Positions 44,058 through 52,702 of a DNA stretch of 64,000 bases are shown here, in pieces. Both the position numbers and the translations under genes were made by a program. Origin of the DNA: Lactiplantibacillus dongliensis (GTDB taxonomy: Bacteria > Bacillota > Bacilli > Lactobacillales > Lactobacillaceae); assembly GCF_005405105.1 (NCBI RefSeq), contig NZ_BJDK01000019.1, forward strand, positions 1 through 64,000. The letters run 5' to 3'. The notes beneath the pieces were generated by a model. The model ran no database searches. It was not told the DNA's origin and saw only the letters and a list, made by a program, of their open reading frames with translations. Within the stretch, counting starts at the first letter, position 1. Each line of letters starts with the position of its first letter.

Positions 44058-44276
44058 ATGATGGAAGTAAAAACAGTAAGTCGTGGTAACTCTTTAGCAT
44101 TGAGCTTGCCGAAAGATGAACGTTTCAAAAAAGGCCAACGTTGGCTGCTAATCCCCGCCACAGACGGAGAATCCTTCACTTTGGTTCCAAAAATGGAAAA
44201 TCCATACGCCCAAACTAAAGGCTCAAAATCTATGACTGAAGAATGGTCTGACGTTAATTGGAGCGAAGTAGAATAA
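44058..44276 (+). CDS. MazE/AbrB-type antitoxin
   Basis: 72 residues with GGGGGG upstream. SRGNSLALSLPKDE is the swapped-hairpin AbrB DNA-binding core. The acidic C-terminus (TEEWSDVNWSEVE) is the toxin-neutralising tail. The stop overlaps the start of the toxin gene (TAATG). It probably represses its own operon. Confidence 0.88.
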   Translation: MMEVKTVSRGNSLALSLPKDERFKKGQRWLLIPATDGESFTLVPKMENPYAQTKGSKSMTEEWSDVNWSEVE

Positions 44277-44626
44277 TGGCATATACCCCTAAGCAAAAAG
44301 ACCTCATCTGGGTTAATTCTGATCCGCAGCGTGGACGAGAAATCAAAAAGCGTCGCCCTGCGCTGATACTCAGTAGTGACCTTTACAACCAGAACACTGG
44401 CTTTGTGATTGTTGCACCAATCACATCCACAATCAGAGACTTACCAGGTTATCTGACCTTGAGTGACAACTACCAGATTCATGGCCAAGTTGTCGCTGCA
44501 CAAATCTACTCATTTGATGCATCACCCAATGCAAATCGTCAAATCGACTTCATTGAGACTATGCGTGACGAAGACTTTTATCGAGCCGCGCAAATTGTTT
44601 ACTACAACTTTGATTTTCCGTTTTAG
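44276..44626 (+). CDS. PemK/MazF-type mRNA interferase toxin
   Basis: 116 residues from the ATG at 44276, overlapping the antitoxin stop by one base. KQKDLIWVNSDPQRGREIKK, RRPALILSS and IVAPITSTIRDLPGYLTL are the full set of MazF/PemK blocks, so the toxin looks intact. It should cleave mRNA at a short recognition sequence. Compare the decayed homologue at 52060-52407. Confidence 0.92.
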   Translation: MAYTPKQKDLIWVNSDPQRGREIKKRRPALILSSDLYNQNTGFVIVAPITSTIRDLPGYLTLSDNYQIHGQVVAAQIYSFDASPNANRQIDFIETMRDEDFYRAAQIVYYNFDFPF

Positions 44627-44679
44627 GTCAATCAAGGTCATTTGACCATAAGTATCAGACAAATCGATCTAAACAAAAA

Positions 44680-44720
44680 ACAAGGTATCTCACACAACTT
44701 TTTCAGCTGAGATACCTTGT
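44680..44720. terminator. bidirectional terminator between the toxin gene and the SMR pumps
   Basis: A 13-bp perfect stem ACAAGGTATCTCA/TGAGATACCTTGT with A and T runs on opposite sides. Confidence 0.88.
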
Positions 44721-44732
44721 TTGTATATTCAA

Positions 44733-45116
44733 TTAATTACGCGTGGTCCGTGACCGTAGTCGTTGCCGCCACGGTTTAACCGGCTGCGAACTGCTCGCCT
44801 TGATGGGCCGGTTGAGTAAGATAACGCCAATAATGATCGCCGCAAACCCAACAATCTTGGCTCCGGTCAAAATTTCACCGAACGCCCAGACACCGATCAA
44901 GCCAGTGATGGCCGTACCAACTCCCGCCCAGATTGCATAACCTACACTGAGTGGTAACTGGCGCAACGCTAAGGAAAAACTAAAAATGGCTAAGCCGTAT
45001 AATAACATCCCCGCGATGCCAACCCATTGATGGTTAAACCCATCTGAAAGTTTCAACAAACTAGTCCCTAAAATTTCCACACCAATTGCTACTATTAACT
45101 GTACCCATGCCCGCAT
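44733..45116 (-). CDS. small multidrug resistance (SMR) protein, second of a pair
   Basis: 127 residues, four membrane helices. Glu14 in VEILGTSLLK is the essential proton/drug carboxylate; YAIWAGVGTAI is the SMR signature. It has a longer, basic C-terminal tail (KPWRQRLRSRTTRN) than its partner. Paired SMR genes of unequal tails usually form heterodimers with fixed opposite topology (EbrAB-like). Confidence 0.92.
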   Translation of the reverse strand: MRAWVQLIVAIGVEILGTSLLKLSDGFNHQWVGIAGMLLYGLAIFSFSLALRQLPLSVGYAIWAGVGTAITGLIGVWAFGEILTGAKIVGFAAIIIGVILLNRPIKASSSQPVKPWRQRLRSRTTRN

Positions 45117-45131
45117 GACACAGACCCCCTT

Positions 45132-45440
45132 TTAGCTATTTAATAAAATCGCGCCAATCACAATGGCCAATAAGCCACTGATTCGACTAAGACTAAGCCG
45201 TTCTCGGTACACAACAACGGCTAAAATCACCGTAGCAAACGTGCCGAGACCTGCCCACATGGCATACGTCACCCCTAATGGTAACTTTTGCATGGCGAGC
45301 GTCACCAAGACCAAAGAACTAAAATACCCCAACAACACCATTATCGTCGGTATTAAATTTCGAAATCCGTTCGCTTTCTTCAAGAAAAAGCTGCCCACGA
45401 CTTCCATTAAAATACCGCCAAACAATAATACGTATGCCAT
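45132..45440 (-). CDS. small multidrug resistance (SMR) protein, first of a pair
   Basis: 102 residues from the ATG at 45440 (GAGGTG upstream; the GTG at 45449 lies inside it). Four helices, Glu in GGILMEVVGSFFLKKANGF, and YAMWAGLGTFA. Only 15 bases separate it from the second SMR gene, so they are co-transcribed. Confidence 0.92.
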   Translation of the reverse strand: MAYVLLFGGILMEVVGSFFLKKANGFRNLIPTIMVLLGYFSSLVLVTLAMQKLPLGVTYAMWAGLGTFATVILAVVVYRERLSLSRISGLLAIVIGAILLNS

Positions 45441-45598
45441 ATTTATCACCTCGCTAAAATTTTCGCTGTTCTCCCATTCTACGGAAGTTTTTCTAAAAAG
45501 GCAATCAAAAGATACGCCTGGCTGATTACAGTTTCATGACAAAATGAAGACAAACAAATAGCGTCATCTAGCCAACTAGCTAAATCACGCTCAAATTT

Positions 45599-46237
45599 TT
45601 AAATATAAAAATAGATGGAAAAGTACATCAACGTCGTCCCAATCATCACGAAGATGTGCCAGATAACGTGTAAGTACTTGATATGCGGGAAGCTGTACAA
45701 CAGGGCGCCCAAAGTAAATGCCACGCCACCAGCAACCAAGAGCCAGAAGCCGGTCAGCCCCAGATTCAGCCACAACTGCCGACCACCAGCCAAGCACATC
45801 CAACCCATCAAGACGTAGATAATCGTTTCAATCTTATGCAACCGTCCTGGCCAGACGGCATTCACAGTAATCCCTGCAATCGCTAAGATCCAGATGGTGA
45901 TGAGAATCGTCCACCCCAACCAACCGCGAATCGCCAACAAGCTGAATGGCGTATACGTACCGGCGATTAGGACGTACACCCCACTGTGATCTAAAATTCG
46001 AAACACCTCACGTGCTTTGGTGAAGTACAGACTGTGAAACATCATTGAACAAGTGTAGAGCACTAGTAGTGAGCAACCATAAATAATAAAAGCTGTCCAT
46101 TCTAATCCCCGACTGTCCTCATAGGCTTTGAACATCAGAAAGACAAACCCGACAATGCTCATAATCAGGCCGATGCCGTGAGTGACCGCATTTAAAACTT
46201 CATTCGTAATTTGATAGCGCCGCGTTGGCTGTTGCAT
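45599..46237 (-). CDS. hemolysin III / PAQR family membrane protein
   Basis: 212 residues from the ATG at 46237 (GAGGTG upstream). Seven membrane segments. The conserved His residues of the PAQR/hlyIII fold appear in NAVTHGIG, MFHSLYF, LDHSGVY and the late HVIWHIFV. The family has been linked to membrane lipid homeostasis; actual haemolysis is not implied. Confidence 0.9.
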   Translation of the reverse strand: MQQPTRRYQITNEVLNAVTHGIGLIMSIVGFVFLMFKAYEDSRGLEWTAFIIYGCSLLVLYTCSMMFHSLYFTKAREVFRILDHSGVYVLIAGTYTPFSLLAIRGWLGWTILITIWILAIAGITVNAVWPGRLHKIETIIYVLMGWMCLAGGRQLWLNLGLTGFWLLVAGGVAFTLGALLYSFPHIKYLHVIWHIFVMIGTTLMYFSIYFYI

Positions 46238-46337
46238 GTTAATCACCTCGAAATATCGTTGGGTCTAGCATACCATCATATAATGTTAATATCAACACAT
46301 CTAGTCTATAAAACTAGATGATTAAATTGCTTTACTT

Positions 46338-46385
46338 AGTTTGGTGCGGATTGCCACTCTGATTGGACCAAAATTAACTAGCGGT
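46338..46385. repeat. MITE-end fragment
   Basis: GTTTGGTGCGGATTGCCACT followed by CTGATTGGACCA resembles one end of the 404-bp MITE family. The rest is not recognisable. Confidence 0.5.
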
Positions 46386-46478
46386 AGTTATAGATAAACC
46401 AGTTACTAAAACTGCTCAGCTGGAGTATTGGTCTTAAACAATCGTCAAGATCAGCCTTTTAAACTATCCCATAGCTAA

Positions 46479-46517
46479 AAAAATCGCGTGACCAGCTGAT
46501 GACTGACCGCACGATTT
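46479..46517 (-). terminator. terminator of the beta-lactamase-like gene
   Basis: On the minus strand AAATCGTG pairs with CACG(C)GATTT around a 20-base interior and is followed by seven T. Confidence 0.65.
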
Positions 46518-46522
46518 GATGC

Positions 46523-47344
46523 TTAACGATGTTGATTCAAATAAGTCACGACATCGCGACCGAAGTGATTCATGCCACGGTATTGCTGATACTGGTTCCC
46601 ACTTTGTGCCAAGACAACGATGCTGTAAACACCGTGTTTAGTTTTAAAGAGAGCTGCATCGTTTTGAACGCCTTTATCTGGATATTCACCCGTTTTATTG
46701 TAGACGGTCGCCCGCTTGACCAGCGCCGGTAACTTACTGTGATTACGACAACCCTTTAATAACGTCAGCATTTTCCGGTCATAGGTCCGACCTAACAGCC
46801 GGTGCCGATAAACGCGAGTCAAGAAATGCGTTAAGTCCGATACTGACGTGTAGTTATCATGCCCGCGCCGCAACGCTTGCGTATCTAGCAAATGCCGTGC
46901 TAACATTGTCTGCTTAAAATGAAACGCCCTAATCGTCTGATTAACTGCCCTTAGACCGCCAGCCCGTTTGATCAAACGATTGGCCGCCGCGTTATCAGAG
47001 TTGTGAATCATTAATTTTAAATCTCGCTGATTTTGAGCCGTCAATCTGAACCGATGTCGCTGCACCCGGCGATAAACCGCCAGCATGATGTAGACTTTAA
47101 TCGTACTAGCCGCGCGTTGCCGCCCGACTTTGGTATGACCAGTCTGCACACTGACTGGCCGTTGACCTAGGCGCGTCACTTTAACCGACCAGCGACCACC
47201 CATGGGCTTTAGGTCCCGTTTGGCTATTTTTTTAATCGCCGTTTGCTCCTGCTTTAAGCTCGTCGCTTGGGCGTTAGTCGACCATAGCCCCAGACCGACA
47301 GCTGCAAGTAGCAGGATTAAAACGGCGCGACTGAATTTTTTCAA
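46523..47344 (-). CDS. secreted class A beta-lactamase-like serine hydrolase
   Basis: 273 residues with a TTG start (GGAGGTC six bases upstream). Signal peptide to about residue 27. The three active-site boxes of penicillin-recognising enzymes are present: SxxK in AASTIKVY, SDN in HNSDNAAANR and KTG in YNKTGEYP. The omega-loop Glu is not obvious, so strong beta-lactamase activity is doubtful. A role in cell-wall metabolism is likelier. First of a leftward run that ends an envelope cluster. Confidence 0.88.
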   Translation of the reverse strand: MKKFSRAVLILLLAAVGLGLWSTNAQATSLKQEQTAIKKIAKRDLKPMGGRWSVKVTRLGQRPVSVQTGHTKVGRQRAASTIKVYIMLAVYRRVQRHRFRLTAQNQRDLKLMIHNSDNAAANRLIKRAGGLRAVNQTIRAFHFKQTMLARHLLDTQALRRGHDNYTSVSDLTHFLTRVYRHRLLGRTYDRKMLTLLKGCRNHSKLPALVKRATVYNKTGEYPDKGVQNDAALFKTKHGVYSIVVLAQSGNQYQQYRGMNHFGRDVVTYLNQHR

Positions 47345-47359
47345 GCGAAGACCTCCATT

Positions 47360-47833
47360 TTAGTAGTAATACCCACGCTTAGGCTGAAACTTAGTCCATA
47401 CGAGGTTTGGCCCCATTTGTGCCGTTTCAATTAAGACTTTATGTGATTTGTGCTTAATTGTACGATGACTCGCACGTATGTCCGGCGCATCCGTAAACTG
47501 ACCCAACACAATTCGATAGGCACGCACAGACCGATTATTTTTGAGGTACATCGTCGATTTATATGCCCGCAGCTTCTTACCGGTCAGCTTAGTCACAATA
47601 TGCCATTGATGGCTTTTCTTCATATACTTTCGAACGGAACGGGGCTTGATCACTAACCGGTAATGATGCCCATCTCCACTTAAAGTCGCATTGTTATAAA
47701 AATACCAAGTACCGCGCAACGATTTTGGCATTGTCCGCGTATAGTCACTCGCTTGCGAGTTAACTGGTGCCACCATCAATCCTATGCCAGCTGTAACAGT
47801 TGCCAGTCCTAATACCCAACCAAACTTTTGCAT
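47360..47833 (-). CDS. small secreted protein, unknown
   Basis: 157 residues; GGAGGTC before the ATG. Signal peptide to about residue 28 (VNSQAS). The mature part starts TMPKSLRGTWYFYNN, a pattern seen in lipocalin-like small extracellular proteins of lactobacilli, and is basic (many K, R and H). It starts 15 bases upstream of the beta-lactamase-like gene, so they are co-transcribed. Function unknown. Confidence 0.75.
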   Translation of the reverse strand: MQKFGWVLGLATVTAGIGLMVAPVNSQASDYTRTMPKSLRGTWYFYNNATLSGDGHHYRLVIKPRSVRKYMKKSHQWHIVTKLTGKKLRAYKSTMYLKNNRSVRAYRIVLGQFTDAPDIRASHRTIKHKSHKVLIETAQMGPNLVWTKFQPKRGYYY

Positions 47834-47851
47834 GCTTCAGACCTCCAAGTC

Positions 47852-48769
47852 TTAATTAATCTGATAGTCCCCTTTAATATGTTGGAAACTCGTCTCTACA
47901 CTGTATTCGCCATCGTCCATATCGACTAACCGCAACGTATACGTCTGTCCCGGTGCGGCGGTGATACTCATCATTTGGAGCTTCGTTGAATACCCGTCAT
48001 TCGTACGTGACTGAACCCGAGCCTCTTCAATCGTTCCCCGTTCATTCGACCACAACCGCCAGTGCCAACCATCGTCAGCTTCAAAGAATTTTGAATAGGT
48101 TACTTCATCATTGTTACGGGTACTACTTTCTTCCGTAGCCGTATCAGTAAATTGTCCCAAAACTTTCTCTTTTTGATCAATACCGTCATCGCCAAAATGA
48201 TAGACACCTTTCAAATGTTGAAAATTCGTTTCAACCGTGTATAACAAGTCATTAGCGCCGACGAACTTCAACGTATAGTGTTGTCCATTCTGCGTCACAC
48301 TTGCCATATTCAGATACCATTCCATCCCGTCAGTCTTACCTTGATCGGATAAGATACGGCCTTTTTCAATCGTGCCTCGTTTAGCGGAAGTTAACTCCCA
48401 ATACCACTGGTCGTCAGTCTGGTAAAACCGTGAATAAGTCACTTCACTATTATCAATCGTTTTAGGATCTTCAATCGCCTTTTTACCCTCCATCGAATCC
48501 AGTGTCCGAACTAATTCATGATTGAGCGGCTTAACATCCTTAGTTTCACGCGCCGTACTCGTTACTGCGGTACTACTGCTACCAACCGAACTAGCCGTCG
48601 ATACTGATGACGAACTACTACTGCTGCTGACAGCGGCATGACTTGATGCCGTCGTAGGTTGTGTCTGGTTATCACTCGACGCCCCCATCCAAAACAAGCC
48701 TACTAAGAAGATCATCGCACAAAGTCCCATTCCCAGTAGCACCCACAAGATCCATAATCCTTTTTTCAT
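47852..48769 (-). CDS. membrane-anchored extracellular protein with a duplicated domain
   Basis: 305 residues from the ATG at 48769 (GGAGGAGC upstream). One N-terminal helix (about 5-30), then a Ser-rich linker (about 40-75), then two homologous domains of about 90 residues: compare EVTYSRFYQTDDQWYWEL with EVTYSKFFEADDGWHWRLWS, and the shared GTIE and GQ.YTL.. motifs. It could be an envelope sensor or binding protein. It precedes the small secreted protein by 18 bases, giving a three-gene operon. Confidence 0.75.
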   Translation of the reverse strand: MKKGLWILWVLLGMGLCAMIFLVGLFWMGASSDNQTQPTTASSHAAVSSSSSSSSVSTASSVGSSSTAVTSTARETKDVKPLNHELVRTLDSMEGKKAIEDPKTIDNSEVTYSRFYQTDDQWYWELTSAKRGTIEKGRILSDQGKTDGMEWYLNMASVTQNGQHYTLKFVGANDLLYTVETNFQHLKGVYHFGDDGIDQKEKVLGQFTDTATEESSTRNNDEVTYSKFFEADDGWHWRLWSNERGTIEEARVQSRTNDGYSTKLQMMSITAAPGQTYTLRLVDMDDGEYSVETSFQHIKGDYQIN

Positions 48770-48919
48770 AAGCTCCTCCAAAATTAGCTGGTTTTAATGT
48801 CGTGATAATTATAGCAAAAATAACCATACGGGAACGTCATTATTAAAGAAAACGGTCTGACCAACGTTAAGTCTGCTAAAATAGCCATAAGGGGAATTTA
48901 AAGGAGGAGTTTGTTACAT

Positions 48920-49612
48920 ATGAAAAAATTAACCACATTACTCGCATTAGGTGCTATCACTGGGGGCTTAGCTTGGGCGCAACCGTCTAAAGCCGACACG
49001 ACCCCAGCCAAGACCACAACTGCCAAAACAACTAAAAAAGTAACCAAAAAGAAAAAGGCTAAACATCATTACTTATTAGTCATGGGTCACGGGGCTGGCG
49101 ATCCTGGCGCCCGCGGTCAAGGAACAACTGAGGCCACCTTTATGCGGCAAAAGTTGATGCCTAAGTTAGCAAAATACGCGAAGAAGATTAAAAAGAGCCA
49201 CGTGACGATTTATAATCCTAGCCACAACATTGTCCGTGATACGTTAGTCTTCCATAAGGGGTCCTACAAGATCAAGAAACATACGACCGTCATTATGTTC
49301 CATCTCGACGCCACCACCAGTGCCTATGCGCACGGCGGCCATGTGATTATTCACAAACGCAAGCCCACTAAACGTGACGTTAAGCTCCGGAAAGTTATTA
49401 AACAATATGTCGGTTTGAACCCCGCCAACCACGGCTATAGCTTCCGCACCAACTTACGGAATTGTAACGTTTTACGTAAACGCGGCATCGACTACAGCTT
49501 GATTGAGACCGGCTTCATTACTAATAAGTCCGACTTCAAGCACATCAACAAACACTTAGACCAGCTGGCTAAGGGGTACGTTGAAGCGATTGCGAACGAA
49601 AAAATCAAATAA
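48920..49612 (+). CDS. secreted N-acetylmuramoyl-L-alanine amidase (Amidase_3)
   Basis: 230 residues from the ATG at 48920 (AGGAGGA upstream). Signal peptide to about residue 25, then a Lys/Thr-rich basic linker. Zinc ligands of Amidase_3: His in LLVMGHGAGDPGARG, His in IMFHLDA, and the catalytic Glu in SLIETGFITN. It cleaves the amide bond between MurNAc and the stem peptide. The basic linker may bind wall polymers. Divergent from the envelope operon. Confidence 0.88.
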   Translation: MKKLTTLLALGAITGGLAWAQPSKADTTPAKTTTAKTTKKVTKKKKAKHHYLLVMGHGAGDPGARGQGTTEATFMRQKLMPKLAKYAKKIKKSHVTIYNPSHNIVRDTLVFHKGSYKIKKHTTVIMFHLDATTSAYAHGGHVIIHKRKPTKRDVKLRKVIKQYVGLNPANHGYSFRTNLRNCNVLRKRGIDYSLIETGFITNKSDFKHINKHLDQLAKGYVEAIANEKIK

Positions 49613-49622
49613 ATTACCTAAG

Positions 49623-49655
49623 AAGGACTGAAACCAAAAATTTCAGTCCTTTTAC
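49623..49655 (+). terminator. terminator of the amidase gene
   Basis: An 11-bp stem AAGGACTGAAA/TTTCAGTCCTT followed by TTAC. Confidence 0.8.
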
Positions 49656-49759
49656 TTAGCTTGTTAAAAACCGTCACCTAATCTATTGATGTCCAAGCCC
49701 CTGACGCCCTTATGTTAAACTAAGCTTAGTCATTACAATATGAAAGTAGGGGCCTCAAC

Positions 49760-50506
49760 ATGTTAATGTCAATTAGTTTAATCATTATCGGCTTTTTAGT
49801 CGGGCTATTAGTGATCTCCACTGGCGGTGGGGGCGCGGCGATTTACTTAGGACTACTCACCAGCGTCTTCGGTTTAGCCCCAGCCGTCGCCGCCTCGACG
49901 TCCCTCGTCACGGCGTTTCCATCATTGCTAGTCGGCGCTTATGGGCATTACCGAACCGGTCAGATTCACTTTAAAGTCGGCAATCAAATGCTGATGACCG
50001 CCATTCCCGCGACCATCGTGGGCGCATTAGTCGCGCCTTACATTTCTTCCATCGCGTACACTTGGATTGTTGCTGTCATCCTGACGGGACTAGGTATTCA
50101 GATTCTCATCAAACGTTTTCTTAGTCATGGCAACCACCCCGTTCAACACCAAGGAATCCAAGCCGCTATTTATGGGCTAATCAGTGGGATTATGGTTGGT
50201 GTGGCCGGCTTAAGTGGTGGCGGCCCAATTATCGCTGGCTTACTCGTCTTGGGACTCGATATGCTACCAGCCACTGCGACCTCAGCTTACGTACTAGTCG
50301 GGACGTCATTAGTTGGTCTACTCTTTCACCTATCGGCCAACAACATTAATTGGTCAGTCGGCCTCAGTTTGATGGTCGGTGCGGTTGTGGGTGCCTTTTG
50401 TGCCCCCCGCCTACTAGCTAAAGTCGATGCTGCCAAGCTCAATGCGTATGTGAAACCATTTATGGGTGTCTTATTAATCATTATGGGATTGCGGATGTTA
50501 GTTTAA
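49760..50506 (+). CDS. TauE/SafE-family permease
   Basis: 248 residues, eight hydrophobic segments in two homologous halves. Glycine-rich starts of both halves are typical (VISTGGGGAAIYLGLL and VGVAGLSGGGPIIAGLL). The family exports sulfite, sulfoacetate or similar anions. No linked sulfur gene is present. Monocistronic. Confidence 0.9.
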   Translation: MLMSISLIIIGFLVGLLVISTGGGGAAIYLGLLTSVFGLAPAVAASTSLVTAFPSLLVGAYGHYRTGQIHFKVGNQMLMTAIPATIVGALVAPYISSIAYTWIVAVILTGLGIQILIKRFLSHGNHPVQHQGIQAAIYGLISGIMVGVAGLSGGGPIIAGLLVLGLDMLPATATSAYVLVGTSLVGLLFHLSANNINWSVGLSLMVGAVVGAFCAPRLLAKVDAAKLNAYVKPFMGVLLIIMGLRMLV

Positions 50507-50513
50507 ACGACAT

Positions 50514-50553
50514 AAAAAGTCCGATTATCGCGCTAACGATAATCGGACTTTTT
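50514..50553. terminator. bidirectional terminator between TauE-like and ArsR genes
   Basis: A 17-bp perfect stem AAAAAGTCCGATTATCG and complement with a 6-base loop. Confidence 0.9.
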
Positions 50554-50610
50554 ATGACCCATACATTTGACACTAGTTGAATTTAACCAGCATCAAGCGT
50601 TGTCCCACGA

Positions 50611-50952
50611 TCAGACCCGTTCTTCCGCATGCGCGGCGACTTGCTGAAAGATACTGATGATATGCTTATCGGCCAGTTGGTAGTGGACGTTACGCCCATT
50701 ACGCGTCCCAACCACCAACTTTAAGTTCCGTAGCACGGATAGTTGGTGCGAAATGTTCGATTGCGTTAGATTCAAGCCGGATGCGAGTTCCCCCACACTT
50801 AACTTCGAAACCCCCAAAGCATACAGAATACGGGCGCGCGTGGGATCACCCAAGGCTTTAAAGATGGCGGTAATTTGACTCAGCTCCGCGTCTTGCGGGA
50901 TTAACTGACTGAGTTTCGTAACGATGGCTTGATGTTCATTCTCTGGATTCAT
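50611..50952 (-). CDS. ArsR/SmtB-family metal-sensing repressor
   Basis: 113 residues from the ATG at 50952 (GGAGC upstream; the frame to 51015 has none). Helix-turn-helix SVGELASGLNLTQSNISHQL, then the winged hairpin VVGTRNGRNVHYQL. The C-terminal helix bears D and H residues (ADKHIISIFQQVAAHAEE) in the pattern of the alpha-5 zinc site of CzrA/SmtB. It is divergent from a CDF exporter gene, so it likely de-represses zinc efflux. Confidence 0.9.
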   Translation of the reverse strand: MNPENEHQAIVTKLSQLIPQDAELSQITAIFKALGDPTRARILYALGVSKLSVGELASGLNLTQSNISHQLSVLRNLKLVVGTRNGRNVHYQLADKHIISIFQQVAAHAEERV

Positions 50953-51002
50953 AGTTGCTCCATTTTCCGATTGTTTCCACAAATTAAAGGTGTTACAATA
51001 CA

Positions 51003-51020
51003 CATGAACAGCCATTCATA
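51003..51020. promoter_or_regulatory. candidate ArsR/CzrA operator
   Basis: ATGAA (51004-51008), a 6-base gap and TTCAT (51015-51019) form the 12-2-12-like core of zinc-responsive ArsR sites, in the 137-base divergent region. A further ATTCATAA lies at 51030. Confidence 0.6.
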
Positions 51021-51089
51021 TGTCTGGTCATTCATAAATTAATTATAACCATTCAACGGTCAAATTCAACTTAGAAGGGTGCGATTCGA

Positions 51090-51977
51090 ATGGCGCATGA
51101 TCATCAAATCAAACAACAGACCACGGCTTTTAAAGTTGGGGTCATCTTAAATTCAGTCTTTATCGTCTTAGAAGCAGGCTACGGGTTGTCGAGTCATTCA
51201 CTGGCCTTAGTCGCCGATGCCGGTCACAATCTCAGTGACGTTCTCGGCCTCTTAATCTCCTGGTTAGCACTATGGCTTGGACAAAAAAGTGCTAATGCAA
51301 AGTACACGTATGGCTATAAAAGCTCCTCGATTCTCGCGGCGCTTTTCAATGCTGTCTTCCTACTTGTCGCCATTGGTGGGATTTCAGTCGAAGCTATTCA
51401 ACGACTCGACCATCCGGCGCCAGTTGCCGAATGGGATGTCATTATCGTGGCCGCCATCGGGATTTTAGTGAACGGCTTCACCGCTCTCTTATTCATGAAA
51501 GGGCAAAAACATGATTTAAATATCAAAGGCGCCTTTCTCCACATGGCCGCCGATGCCGGGGTATCGCTAGGCGTGGTCTTAGCCGGGTTCGTCATCTTAA
51601 TGACCGGCTGGTACTGGCTAGACCCCGTAATTTCCTTACTGATTGCGGTGGTCATCTTAATCGGGACTTGGGGCTTACTCCGCGATGCCATGAATTACTC
51701 GCTGGAAGCCGTTCCTGACAATATCGATCAACAGGCGATTCGCGATTACTTGCTATCACGGCCAACGGTTAATCAAGTCCATGACCTGCACATCTGGGGC
51801 ATGAGTACGACCGAAACCGCGATGACCGTCCATCTTTGTCGTTCGACTTTAAACGATAATAACGTCTTTCTGGAAAAGCTCAACAAAGGCTTGAGCGACC
51901 AATTCCCAGTGACCCATATTACCGTGCAAGTAGAACTCGGCAAGGTCGACTATGAGACGACAGATACTTCGATTTAA
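51090..51977 (+). CDS. cation diffusion facilitator, zinc/cadmium efflux (CzcD-like)
   Basis: 295 residues, six membrane helices. Metal sites: LVADAGHNLSDVLG (helix 2) and HMAADAGVSLGVV (helix 5). The cytosolic C-terminal domain contains VHDLHIWGMSTTETAMTVHL, the typical dimerisation/sensing segment. It exports Zn2+ in exchange for H+. Control by the divergent ArsR protein is likely. A decayed partial copy of its 3' end lies at 53777-54020. Confidence 0.95.
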   Translation: MAHDHQIKQQTTAFKVGVILNSVFIVLEAGYGLSSHSLALVADAGHNLSDVLGLLISWLALWLGQKSANAKYTYGYKSSSILAALFNAVFLLVAIGGISVEAIQRLDHPAPVAEWDVIIVAAIGILVNGFTALLFMKGQKHDLNIKGAFLHMAADAGVSLGVVLAGFVILMTGWYWLDPVISLLIAVVILIGTWGLLRDAMNYSLEAVPDNIDQQAIRDYLLSRPTVNQVHDLHIWGMSTTETAMTVHLCRSTLNDNNVFLEKLNKGLSDQFPVTHITVQVELGKVDYETTDTSI

Positions 51978-51981
51978 AGCT

Positions 51982-52029
51982 AAAAAAGGCTACCAATTAG
52001 GAACTTTTCTCTAATTGGTAGTCTTTTTT
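51982..52029. terminator. terminator of the CDF gene
   Basis: AAAAAAGGCTACCAATTA and TAATTGGTAGTCTTTTTT pair across a 12-base loop. A decayed relative of this hairpin is at 55905-55955. Confidence 0.88.
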
Positions 52030-52059
52030 AAGCCACATTATGATCTGTTTATCATTATC

Positions 52060-52407
52060 CTAAAATACCGTTTTAGCCCGTGTCAGCAATTCATTTAACA
52101 TTGAAGTCTTTACCTTACCAACAACTTCACCATGTCTAGCCACATAATCATAATTCGGTAACATGAAAGTAATAATCGAGCCTTTTATACCACTTTCAGG
52201 TTCAGCAATCTGTATATATACCGTCCATTACTCAGTAGCTTTGACGTGATTGGCATCCCTTCTGGTACTCTGATTATAGCCATCATTTGAAAGGACAACC
52301 AATGGAAGCCTAATATTCCCTGAAGTCGGATTATGTCCTCCTTCTTCATGTCCTGCATGTGGCTCCACATCGATAAAGATTAGGTCTCCTTGTTGTGGCA
52401 TTACCAT
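52060..52407 (-). pseudogene. decayed PemK/MazF toxin
   Basis: From the ATG at 52407 the frame reads VMPQQGDLIFIDVEPHAGHE, then LPLVVLSNDGYNQSTRRDAN, and hits TAA after about 59 codons. Past it the same frame gives VYIQIAEPESGIKG, then VARHGEVVGKVKTSML, to a stop at 52060. The order fits a MazF/PemK toxin with the middle block (ITS..P) damaged by indels. The start overlaps the antitoxin stop as in an intact module. Confidence 0.75.
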
Positions 52408-52676
52408 ATCACAGACTCCTTGCCAACCGCTACGCCCGTATCAATGTCATTCAGTTGGGCAATTTCAGCATCAAAATCAATATCATCAAATTCACCATTT
52501 AGCCAAGGATTACTCTCAACAGGTTTATATTCCAGCACCCCATCTGACTTGGCAACTAATAAATATTTGGACTTTTCAGGCACTCCCACTTTCTGTGGAA
52601 CAGTTAAAACAAGAGAATTACCAATTTTACGTGTCTCATACTCACCAATAACTCGTTCTTTCCTTCTTGTTGGCAT
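52401..52676 (-). CDS. AbrB/MazE-type antitoxin with decayed partner
   Basis: 91 residues from the ATG at 52676; GGAGG lies inside the longer frame to 52691 and correctly spaced for this start. RKIGNSLVLTVPQKVGVPEK is the AbrB fold, and the acidic tail (NGEFDDIDFDAEIAQLND) is typical. Reading frame intact although its toxin is broken. The IS element sits 27 bases upstream of the start codon, so its native promoter has been cut off. Confidence 0.85.
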   Translation of the reverse strand: MPTRRKERVIGEYETRKIGNSLVLTVPQKVGVPEKSKYLLVAKSDGVLEYKPVESNPWLNGEFDDIDFDAEIAQLNDIDTGVAVGKESVIW

Positions 52677-52702
52677 ATTGATTGCCTCCATTCGTATATA
52701 TA

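Noticed and set aside
46523-47344. True class A beta-lactamase resistance gene
   Set aside because: SxxK, SDN and KTG motifs are shared with other penicillin-recognising hydrolases; no clear omega-loop Glu and a cell-envelope gene context make antibiotic resistance an unsupported claim.
48580-48650. Phase-variable Ser repeat in the envelope protein
   Set aside because: The Ser-rich linker uses mixed codons rather than a uniform repeat, so slippage is unlikely.
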